The translations under genes were made by a program, and so were the position numbers. From Lingula anatina (Eukaryota > Brachiopoda > Lingulata > Lingulida > Lingulidae): a stretch of DNA of 45,237 nt. The notes beneath the pieces are model-generated. The model did not search any database. It saw only the letters and a program-made list of their open reading frames with translations, and had not been told where the DNA came from. Positions 1 through 18,800 of this stretch are shown in pieces (the stretch's first letter is position 1; the number at the start of each line of letters is the position of its first letter). The stretch spans positions 326,991-372,227 of the forward strand of contig NW_019775325.1 in assembly GCF_001039355.2 (NCBI RefSeq), given 5' to 3'.

Positions 1-1328
<1,328 letters not shown>

Positions 1329-1875
1329 GGAGCTAGGATGATTTTAAATTGTTTAATAAAAAAGAGACATTGTACAGCACAGAATTTTCCCACTGGATGT
1401 TGCAATGCAGACCTTTACTTCATTCTGATGATATCTCTGCAAAGAGCGATTGTTTGAAACCAGGTGTGCTTCACTTGATAACAGTTGAGCCTGGAGTTCC
1501 AGAAGGGAAAGATATCAAAAGTAGTTTTAAACAAACCCGTTTTTAATACACTGTCAGCATCCATTATATATTGTACATAAGAGTTATTTGGATTAAACTC
1601 AGGCAGAAAGTTTGATTTCTTCCATTGTCTGGCTTTGTCCATTAGGGAAAGTCTTATTGTATTGTGAGTAATAAGTAGTTTATGAAGTTTGAGTCAGCTC
1701 ATTTTAAATCAATGAATATAAAATGCTGAAATAACGTTGAAAACAATTGAATGTAAATATTAAGTTCATTTTTTGCATTTTAATTGACTGGATGTTTTAT
1801 GTAGTCGATGATCTCAAGAAATGAGGTCTGGTTTTATTGTGAAGAAATAAAAGAAAATCAGTCTTAGCTGTGATT
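1329..1875 (+). other. UAP56 3' UTR with poly(A) signal
   Basis: A canonical AATAAA lies at 1846-1851, about 520 bases after the UAP56 stop, which gives a plausible mRNA end near 1,865-1,875. Short ORFs on both strands in this stretch have no family signature. Confidence 0.6.
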
Positions 1876-2681
1876 GGAAATTTTGCTTTCAAAAAGATCA
1901 ATTCAACAAAATGCAGAGCATGACCACGGTTTATTCATTTTGAAGATTTTGCCAACCAAATCCAGAAAATGAGCATTGGACTTTGCTATAAACCATGGAA
2001 TTGTGCTGATAATGGTATAAAGCTTGGGTTTCCAGTAGATTATAGATCTTTGTGAAAGATAAGAACCAACCTGTGACACGACATGGAAAAGTATTTATTT
2101 TATGATATAATGTTCATTACAAAATTGCTGTTTACTGATGAATTGGGTTGATTCAGAACTTTACAAATTTGGAGTAAACATTCCTCGGAAACGAAGATGC
2201 ATATAAATAGTACATGTACTACCCACCAATGGCAAGCCAGCAAAATTTTGTTAGAAGGAAATGTTAATAAGTCTGATGCTTTTCACCAAATTACCTTGCT
2301 GCCAATGGTATTAAATATACATTTAATACACAAAATTGACCACAAACATTTCTCAGCACTTGATACAAATGAACTGACAGGTGGAACCATTGTGGGCAAA
2401 TAAATAAAGTGGAATAAGATTAATTGTCTACATACACATCAAATTCTGTTTTTACAATTCTATTTTTAAAGAATACATGAAGTTCTTATTTAAAGTCACA
2501 TTATAGAAGGGTGATGCATTTCACATAAAATGCTTTCCAGTTTAAATGATGTCTCTATATATTTTCACATGGTTGTTGTTTCCCATGCTCCAAGAACAAA
2601 CTTTGTACAGAGTCATTCTCACAACAACAGGGAATCCCTGTCACAAGGGCTTTAATTTAAATGATACAGTATCTGCATAGA
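1876..2681. other. Convergent intergenic region UAP56 / PTGES2
   Basis: No gene is seen. The region separates two genes that converge. Candidate minus-strand poly(A) signals for PTGES2 are TTTAAT at 2651-2656 (ATTAAA on the minus strand, very close to the stop) and TTTATT at 2094-2099 (AATAAA on the minus strand). Which one is used cannot be told from the sequence. Confidence 0.5.
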
Positions 2682-8118
<5,437 letters not shown>

Positions 8119-9363
8119 GTTTTTACGTAAATCATTGGCTTGTCTTGCGGGGACTCTCTTGATATGTTCCCCAAATACTTTTTATCCGATAACGTTGAAA
8201 GAAATATGAGGATATGTTTTTATTAAAGATTAATGAAATAAATATCTAAATTTGTTTATTAAAATTACCGTTTGCAGTACAGTTAGATCTGATGCAAAAT
8301 CAATACTTTATATATATTGAATTGTTTTTAATCGGAGTTGCAATGTTAGAACAAATCAGCCCTATGTAGTCTAAAAACGAGGCTCTATCTCATGCAACAC
8401 ATGGAAAGCCGTAGAGAAATATATTTAACACCGGTTAAAAGGCACCTCTACACACATCTTGACTGATACCTGACGAAACTTTAGCAGCAGTTCATCCAGG
8501 GAGTTTATACTGGGTATGTAGATCAGCATTTGGGTTTTCGATAAAATTAATGTCCCATTCAACCGGTAAATAAGGCGGATTTTATTTTACTAGCAGCAGA
8601 CGCCTTCAACTTCAAGCCTCAAGGTGCGTGGCAGTAACTGCCAACAGAGTAATATAAGGTCTCCATAAATTGTTGCCTGTTTGGCTTCTGTAGCCTTATT
8701 GTTAATCGAATGCATCGATCAAGAATAAAGTTGAACATGTGATGCAATTATCATTCTGAAAAATTATGAGTGGCTGTGCCCTGCCAAAATGTGTACCATC
8801 TTGGAGGGTGTCACTAAATACTTAAATATCCCCAAATTCCACAAAATACATGAAATACTATCTTAATAAGATGATTTTAACATCAAAATAACTTTCCAAT
8901 TTTTTCCACTTTAAGTTCCATTTGAGTTTAACTCAACACAATGTTTCGAACTCTGTCGATCAAGATCTTGATTCTGGTTGATTCAGATAATTAGTATGAC
9001 TGGTGTGGCATGAATCGTTTGGGGCGTGAACCATCCTTTCAGCTCATGCGCATCAAGCAGAGGCAAATCTGAGAGACCTCCAGGGTGTGCAGTCCGTCTC
9101 TATCGATTCATCAATACATTATGCTTGATATATATTAGATTTATATTAGATTTGATAAGTAGAATTGTGTAACAGATGATAAGAAACATTTTAATTGAAA
9201 TGATATATAATCTTTCATTTTCTGAAAACGGGTAAATGTTCAGTTTGAGATTGAAATAGTATCAGGATTGGATCCTGTTTTATATATATTTTAGACAACA
9301 ATTTTGAACATTAGATATATTAAATGGAAATCATTTCCTTATCAATAGCATCTTATTTTGCAG
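8119..9363. other. Divergent promoter region between PTGES2 and VARS, with VARS 5' UTR intron
   Basis: The two genes are transcribed away from each other from this 1.25 kb spacer, so it should hold both promoters or one shared bidirectional promoter. The VARS coding exon is preceded by an acceptor (TATTTTGCAG ending at 9363), so VARS has a non-coding first exon somewhere in this spacer. I cannot place it: GTGCGT near 8623 and GTATGT near 8514 are possible donors but unsupported. No TATA box is convincing in this AT-rich DNA. Confidence 0.5.
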
Positions 9364-9368
9364 TGACT

Positions 9369-9771
9369 ATGGCTGACACAGCAGCAAATGGTGATGGGGA
9401 ACCTGTGCAGAAGACACCAGCACAGCTGCTAAAAGAAGCTAAAAAGAAGGAAAAAATGGATAAATTTCTGGCAAAACAGGCCAAGCAGCAGCAGAAGAAC
9501 ACTGAAGGAGCTGGAGAGGTGTGTTTTCATTGAAAGAAATAAGGCCCTGATCAAATTTTCTTTGTAAGTTCTAACTGTAATTTAACAGTAAAAGTAAATA
9601 CTTCTTGTGTATACTGTACTAAGTATTTTAAAGAAACAATATATGTAGTTATTTTTATTTTAAGAAAAAGAAGCCTGCCAAAGAAAAGAAAGAGAAAGTC
9701 ATCATTACATATGACAAGAACACTCCTGAAGGAGAAAAGAAAGGTAACAAGTGCAAGAAAACAAACACTTG

Positions 9772-9830
<59 letters not shown>

Positions 9831-12800
9831 AACTTCTTTATTTTTGGGTCAGTGTTATCTTTTTTGGAAACACCAAATTGACTTAAATATCTATTTATAA
9901 ATTATTGATATTATTAGAGAATACCATATGCTTTTTTTATTCAGATGTGAGTGGTTCCATGCCCGAAGCCTACAGCCCGCAGTATGTAGAGGCAGCCTGG
10001 TATAGTTGGTGGGAGAAAAGTGGCTTCTTCAAACCAGAGTATGGGGTGTGTATAAATTGCATACAGTATGAGAATATAAGAGTGCTCTTCTGTATACTGT
10101 ATCACCAGATGGCAGCAGGGTTATCAGGTTGGCACATGGAAACGAGTTGTTCTTTAAAAGGTGGAAACAACTTTTTTGATCATTCCAATTGATTTACACT
10201 GATAATTTTGTAATTAGAATTGTGACAGAATTGATGTTTTTTTCTTGAAATTCCACTGATTCAGAGATCCTCGGCCTATGAAGACAATCCTAAAGGGCAG
10301 TTTACAATAGTAATTCCCCCTCCCAATGTGACAGGTAACCTACATCTAGGGCATGGTTTGACTAATGCTGTGGAGGACTGCATCACAAGATGGTAAGTTG
10401 GAGACTTTTCACTGCTATGTTGTAATAAACTAAATGCTCTCATGATTGTTATCAGTGCAGAAAGATAATGTTCATATTTTTATTTTAAGTTTAACTTTTT
10501 AGTTAAAATTATTGATATTTGGGCTAAAAACTTAATGCATAGGGTTTTCCTTCATGCTCAGCATTTGAAGTGAAACCACCCTGCATGTAGGGTGTGGCAT
10601 TGCAGTTGTTTCAGCTTATGTTTGTCTTTAGGCACTGAATGAGGTGAAACCCAGGGTAGGATTAAGCTCTAATTGTGGAATATATGTCATATGAATTGTA
10701 AAAACATACTTGTACCGAAATAAATAATAATTAATAATAATAATTTGACTGTATGATATTTGCCTTAAGGCACAGGATGAGAGGTGAAACTACCCTGTGG
10801 AACCCAGGGTGCGACCATGCTGGTATTGCGACACAGGTGGTGGTGGAGAAAAAACTGATGAGAGAGAAGGGACAGAGCAGGCATGATCTGGGAAGAGAAA
10901 AGTTTGTGGATGAAGTGTGGAAATGGAAGAACGAGTGAGTTCTCGATTAAAATATTGGAAGACTCAGTTGATATATTTGTTAAATATTATGTTATATAAA
11001 TGTGAATAAGGTGGTAGGTTGTTATGTCTTATTAGATAATTTTAGGATATGGAAATAATGATGTCAGATCACTGGGTTTTGAACAGATGAGAGCAAGTCC
11101 TGACAATAATTTAGATATTTGCATAAATACAGGATAACCATTTTCAATGCGTGTTGGATTAGCAGATATTTTGTTCTGCTGTGTATATATTTTAATGTCA
11201 TGCATGTTTTAAATCATTGTGCATCTTGTCCGTGATTTTAGGAAAGGAGACAATATCTATCATCAGCTCAGGAAGATGGGCAGTTCATTTGACTGGGAAA
11301 GGGCTTGTTTTACCATGGACCCTGTGAGTACTCGCTGAACATCACTGATCACATGCTGGTTTGAATTCTTTTCATTGATTGATAAAAGTGATAATGATTG
11401 ATCAGTTAAGTAGATAAATAAAAAATATCGTAATTATGATTTTCTTGTTGTCTTCAGTTCAGCATTTATTTGGTTCAAATATTTGATGTTGTAGGTAATT
11501 TTCAAACTGATATATTTGGAGAAAAATGAGAGTACTAGAAGAAAACCAGTAATGCAACATCAGATAATTGTGACCCTTGATATGGATATTCATTTCTTAT
11601 AGAAATCCCAACTGATTTTCCCAAAGGCCCAAGTTATTAAGACTTTAACACACAGATCCTCATATTATTTTCCTGTATTTTGTTTATTTTATTTGAATAA
11701 TGCATCACATTGTATTTTCTATCAATTCAGAAACTCTGCATTGCTGTAAAAGAAGCTTTTGTGAGGCTCCATGAGGAAGGAATTATATACAGAAGCACAA
11801 GACTTGTAAACTGGTCCTGTACCTTGAACTCTGCCATCTCAGATATAGAAGTAAGTATTATATGTATATTATGTACAGGGACATGGGTTCATCTCATTTT
11901 CATGTCTGCTATTTCAAATAAACAGGGCTATGGTTTATACATTTCAAACAAATGTTATTAAAATGTGTTTAAAATGTTATTACAATGTTTCAAGAAAAAT
12001 GCTTTTCAACTTCGTGATAATGTTTCTAGAAAACATAATGTTTTTATTTTTTCCTTTTTTCCAAATTATAACCATATTGTTTCCATGTAATTAAGTAGGG
12101 TGTTTAATTGTTTAGATATTGATTTGGTATGGTTTCAAAAATGTTTTAACGTTTTTGAGAAACATTTTTAAAAATGTTTGAAAAGATAATGCTTATTACA
12201 TTGTTTCAAGAGAAACATTTTTAAATGTTATAATGTTTATGAGAAAACATGTAAGGAAACGTTATCTTAATGTTTTTTTTCTTTTTTTTTTCATTGTAAT
12301 TAATTAGGGTGTTCAAATGTTGAGACATTCAAAGTAAGACCTTTTTTTGTAATAATCTCTTAAGGATATACTACTNTTTTTTTTTTCTTTTTTTTTTTTC
12401 ATTGTAATTAATTAGGGTGTTCAAATGTTGAGACATTCAAAGTAAGACCTTTTTTTGTAATAATCTCTTAAGGATATACTACTTAATTACATCAAAACAG
12501 AGTAATCTTTTTTTCTCAACATCAGTCACTTAAAACATATGCATTGTGCAATACTGAAAATCTCACATTGTTCTCCTGGTTTAATTATCAGGTTGACAAG
12601 AAGGAGATCACGGGCAGGACCCCCCTTCCAGTGCCAGGGTATAAGGACAAGGTGGAGTTTGGGGTATTGGTGTCCTTTGCTTACAAGGTGGTAGATTCTG
12701 GTGGGTATATTTTTTTATTGTTTTATGTAAAACAATTAGTTTGTATTTTATAATTTTTAACTCTCAAATTTGGGGTTATAGCATCTTGCCTTGTGGAAGA

Positions 12801-15800
12801 GAAAGTTTTGAAAGTTGCCTGATTTATTATAAAAATTTGTTGGAACATTTATGAAAAGAGGAATTTTAGTGGAAGTTATATATTATTCAAGTGGCTGGGT
12901 TTTTTTCCTGAAAGAGAATTTGTTGAAGTTTATCAGTCTTGTTTATGTGAATCTCTTCAATGATTTGAAGACAACTTGGAATTTTAAGAACTGGACTTAT
13001 TTTATTGGATGATTACAAATAAACAAGAAAATCATTGTCTGTAGTGTGTTCTGACTGCATCACTTGACACACTACATGGCAATGCCTGAATTCTCTTATT
13101 CTCTTCACTCCTTTCTTTCCTATTCCTCAGTTGTCTATCTTATCTATCATTAGATGCCAAGTCTGTCTTTCCTCTGCTATTTTGTTGAGCTGAATGGATA
13201 GTATTTTGCTCAAACCAGCATTTTTTTTATGCTTGGTGTGTGTGCTCGCTCTGAGCTACTTTCAGTACTAGGTAGTAAATTTGGGAATGGATCTTTTAGA
13301 ATTTTTGGTGGATATTTCAACATGTGTATGTGTTCATGCATATCAGAAGGTTTCATCTGTTTCTTTTTATGTTAAAGTTCTTAATACAAACTCTCCCCCC
13401 CCCCCCTACCACCCTGTTAGTAACTACTTCAATGTTGAAAAAAAGAGATAAATCTGTTTATTTCAGATGAAGAAGTAGTTGTGGCCACCACTCGTATTGA
13501 GACCATGCTGGGAGACTCAGCCGTAGCTGTACACCCTAGTGATGAGAGATACAAGCACCTGCATGGGAAGTATGTGCAACACCCATTCTGTGACAGAAAG
13601 ATGCCAATTGTGTGTGATGAGTTTGTGGACATGAACTTTGGTACAGGTAGGTATACAAGCCCCACAGGATGGCTACAGGTAGGTATACAAGCCCCACAGG
13701 ATGGCTATTCCATGAAGCATATATAGTTCAGACTTAAGAGAGTGAACCAAAAAGGGGTTTTATAGATATTCCTTATGTAATAGTGAAAAAGTAAAGTAAA
13801 ACCCATGTTTTTTTTTTCACTGTAACCACATTGATTTCTTAATTGTACTTTCAGGTGCTGTGAAGATCACCCCAGCTCATGATCACAATGATTATGATGT
13901 AGGCAAGAGGCACAACCTAGACTTCATCACCATCATAGATGACAGTGGGAACATTTGTGGAGACTGTGGGATATTTACTGTAAGGAAAATGTCATTGAGA
14001 GATCTTTATTTAGGATGGTTGTAACTGAGAGAGCTTTTTGGTTGCTGTGGTCAGGAAAGGAATTTGCAGTATTAGTTTAAATGGTTATTGTTAAAGGTGT
14101 TGTTGTAATGATAAGTATTGATGTTTAGAGAAACTACTGGTATCAGTGAGAGATATTTACAGTAGAATTTAGAACCTATGTTGAATTTACTCCAATCTCG
14201 TGATTCTTTTTAAATCTCCAGGGCATGAAGAGGTTTGATGCTAGGAAGGCTGTATTGAAGGAACTGAAGGAGTTACAGCTGTTCCGTGATATACAAGATA
14301 ATCCTATGGTGGTGCCAGTCTGCAGGTAACTTAAAATATAAAAATTATGTTGAAACTTACTAGTAGGTAGATGATATAATAATGGTGGCAATATATTGTA
14401 CTGCAGATGTTTTCATTTATATGACACTTTTTGCTTGTGAAATATTCCGTGTTACATCTGTAAATTATGTGCTGAAAAATATATTTAGAGGTGTGTTTTG
14501 AACTAAAGGAGAAAAAAATTTACTATTCAATATTGTTTTGATGTTACTTCTAATGATAAAAATGAGCTATAGATTATGAAATCATCAGGGTTTTATCATA
14601 GATGAATGTCATAAATACTATTCAAGTGTTGATGTGATTTTCAGTCGCTCCAAAGATATCATAGAGCCACTGCTGAAGCCCCAGTGGTATGTGGACTGCT
14701 CTGATATGGCCAGTAAGGCAGTAGAGGTAAGGGAAAGAGAGGTTTTATCTAAGGAGGGTGACATAAGTAACTTAAGGTTAAAGACTAAGCTTTAAAATTG
14801 GCAAGAGTGACAACTTTTGCCAATGTGTATCAGCAAATTGACACAAAATTTGTTGTCTGATTAGCTGCTCTGCTTTTTGATGAAACTTACAATAATTTTT
14901 CTTCTGTCCATGAAAATGTATATTTTATAAACTACAATTAAGGAGGACAAATGTTATTTATTTGATTTCAATTCTGTGTTGATTTTGGATTCAGAAATTA
15001 TATGAATAAATAGTCAATGAGGTAGACAATGAGTAAGGAAGTAAATGAATAGCAAAATGAATAATAAAATTAACTTTGATAAGACCACATTATAATTCAC
15101 CACCTTGTTTGTCTCAGGCTGTGAAAAGTGGCGAACTGAAAATCATTCCTGACATCCATCTGAAGACGTGGTTCAACTGGATGGAGAACTGCAGGTCATT
15201 ATGTCATCTAACATGGTTTTGAATTAAGTTATTTTTTCTTTGATATATTTGGTCATGCCTGTAATAATTTTTTTTAATTGTAGTTGTTGTACTTTGTGTA
15301 AGAAATTATACACCCCTAATCCTTGTGTAAGTGAATTTCTCAGTAATGTGATTGAAACATTCCTGCATACTTTCTTGATTCCCCAGTTTTTCCCCTATTC
15401 ACAAGTGTTTATAATGATCTTTAATTTTGTACAGAGATTGGTGCATATCTCGTCAGTTGTGGTGGGGCCACCGTATCCCAGCATACTTTGCTGAAGTCAA
15501 TGATCCGAATGTTCCAAAGGGAGAGGTACAGAAAAGATTTGAATTTATGTCAGTATTTTAAAAATCATAAATCTGTTCAAGTTTAACATTGTTTTTTATA
15601 CTTTGATTGTGCTAGCCTTGTGTACATTATAATATATTAACTGACTATCATCTCTTCTGTGAATTAAGATAGAAGTCAATGATTTTGTGTTAATTAGGAA
15701 TCAGATGGCAATTATTGGTTCAGTGGTAGAACTGAAGAAGAGGCCAAAGAAAAGGCAGCTGCCAAATTCAAGGTCACTCCCGATAAAATTATACTTAAGC

Positions 15801-18800
15801 AAGGTAGGGATTTTGGTGAGAAGTGCTTAGTAAGACAACTAGAGGAGAAAAATGCTTTTAAGTAATACGTGAGTTTTGTTGAGTCGGTGCTTTCATGCCC
15901 TTTATCTTACTTGATGTCTTGTCCAGGGACATTAAACAAATTTTCAGAGTATTAGTTATAGACTTTCCTTGTCAAATTGCAGAAGAATATTAATGAAAAT
16001 GTCTGGATCTTAACATATGTTACATCACTTGGTTATAAAGGGGAGCTTGCTAAGGTCACAATATTAGGATTATCAATTCTGTAATCATGATTGAATTACA
16101 TTGACAATACATAATGTTGGTAACTTTGCCAATTATGGGGTATAAGGATTCATGACATACATACCTCACACTGATTTACCTGTTTAATCACTGATGATTT
16201 ATTTATTTATTTATTGTAGATGAGGATGTGCTGGACACATGGTTCTCTTCAGGTCTCTTCCCTTTCTCTATCTTTGGATGGCCTGAACAGGTAACTGAAA
16301 GTGTTTAAGCTTTTATCTAAAAAGTAGAAACATATGGCCTTGTAAACATCTTTGAGATTATGTTGTTATATTGAAATCTGCTAGGAGCAGTCTTAAGAGG
16401 CCTTTGATATGCACCCTTTACAACTGAATGAACTGTTGAAAGATAAATCTAGACTAAGTTGGTAAAAATTGAGTCATTAAATTTAAAGTAACTTAAGGAG
16501 ATAAAATTTTGGTTTAAATAAGTTTTATTTGATGTAGAAAAAACATATAAAACACATAGAATTCTCTTATTAAGCAGTTTGTTATATTATGTCATGAAAC
16601 AGGTGTGTATATGAACAACATTTTAACAGTCTAAATGTTTCCCTCCCCCTAAAGACCCAGGAGTTGGATTTCTTCTACCCTGGAACTCTGTTGGAGACTG
16701 GTCATGATATCTTGTTCTTCTGGGTGGCCAGGATGGTGATGCTGGGGACCAAGTTGGTGGGAAAATTGCCTTTCAAAGAGGTATAAGTAGACCAAAAAAC
16801 TTATAAAACAATATGAGCAAACTGTTATATGCATAGACTATGAGAGACATGTTATAAATTATGTTAAAGTAACCAAGTGAATTTTAAAAGCTTGATTTCA
16901 GAATTTTTCATTAAGGTGTTTATAGTTTTATAGATTTATAGTTTTCATGGACAGTTATTATTGTATCAAAATAGTTAAACAGGAAATTAAAATACGATGC
17001 ATGCAATACAAAATTGCAGCAATCTCAATTTAGTTGGCCATTAAATTTTCATATTTGGTGCATTTTAAGATGCAGATCTTTTTCTTACAACATGTGATTT
17101 TGATCTCTGAGTGTTATATTTTTTAAGGTCTACCTCCATGCCTTGGTTAGAGATGCTCACGGCAGGAAGATGAGCAAGTCCCTGGGTAACACTATAGACC
17201 CAGTGGATGTGATCAATGGCATTTCACTTGAGGTAAAGATCTCATAATTTATTTTATTAGAATGATTCAGATCCTGTGGAATTACAGAATGATGCACCTT
17301 ATGATAGAGAGTTAACTGAGAAGATTTTAGATATTTGTATCTTAAATAGTTTCCGTATATTCCTTCATGTGGCAAATGAAAGAATTTACTATTGATTCAC
17401 TACCTATATTTTGTAGCATATGAAGACTCCTAACCAATAAATTGTGTTCCAGTATTTGGATCTTTTCGTATTTGTTATACCTTTTGTTCTTTTGGAAGTA
17501 AAAGTGTGTTGCTTTCTTTGTAGGATTTGCACAAGCAGCTATACAACAGCAATTTAGATCCTAAGGAAATTGAGAGGGCCAAGAAAGGACAGGTAAGCTA
17601 AAGTTATAAAAAAGGTAATATTTGGTCAAGTTATCAATTTTAAAAGCTTTATTTGCCCCAGCTGATAAGAATTCACTGCAGTTCCCCAGTTGTAGAACTA
17701 AAATGTATATAATGTTTGCATATAGAATTTGTTCACCTTTTAGTAAAAAAGAAAAATGAAGTTTTTTTACAAAATATCTAATACTCCTTTCAGAAAGAAG
17801 ACTTCCCTAATGGTATTCCTGAATGTGGAACTGATGCATTACGTTTTGCCCTCTGCTCATATACCTCACAAGGTAAGGTAGGATTTCTGTGATATGACTA
17901 CAGTGCAGTAATTCATAAATCTGAGTAATGATATTTTCTTTGGTTTGAAATGGGAAATTTGGTTTTGTAATCAGCATATTTTAGTTAACACATTGACAAG
18001 GTCATGCTGTGTCAATGGAGGTCAGTTTTGCTGAAGTAAACTATAATTTTTTAATACAAATAACTGTATTATAGGACGTGACATTAACCTGGACGTGCTG
18101 CGTGTCCAGGGGTACAGGTTCTTCTGTAACAAGCTCTGGAATGCCACCAGATTTGCTCTCGGTGGCCTCGGGGAGGACTTCAAACCAGAGGCAACATTGA
18201 AGGTATGGATGACTGTATATGTTATCCATTTGATAGGTTAATAACACCATATATTCTTTGAGTTGGCACCACATATTTTTCTGTGATTTGAAAATGAAAA
18301 TAAAAAATATATTAATCCTAAATAGAAGTCTTGAGTTAATTAATAGTTTTATATTTCAGTTCAATTTCTCAGTCATTTTGCATTAATTGGTTATTCATGA
18401 ATTTGAATTTCCAGCTGAGTGGCAGAGAAAAGTTGATGGACAAATGGATTTTGAGTCGCCTGAGTTATGCTGTGGATATGTGCAATAAAGGTTTTAAGGA
18501 GTATGACTTCCCCACCACCACAACTGCCATCTACAATTTCTGGCTGTATGAGCTCTGTGACTGGTACCTGGTAAGTCTTGGGAAGACATACAATTTATTT
18601 TTTAAAACTGCTATTTGATTGAAATATTCACAGTCATAGAATATGTCTCTATTAGACATTGAAACTTATATGGAGATTTAATTTTTGGCTTTTTTTTTTA
18701 CTTTTTGTCAAAATAATTTAACTTGTTTGATTTTGTTTTGAATCCTGAGATGTGTGAAAATCCAAAATGTGGTGACTTAGTTTTTGAAAGATATTTATAA

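Noticed and set aside
9324-9368. Upstream in-frame ATG as the ValRS start
   Set aside because: It lies before a strong acceptor (polypyrimidine plus TTTTGCAG at 9363), so it is intronic. The encoded MEIISLSIASYFAV is not expected at a cytosolic ValRS N-terminus.
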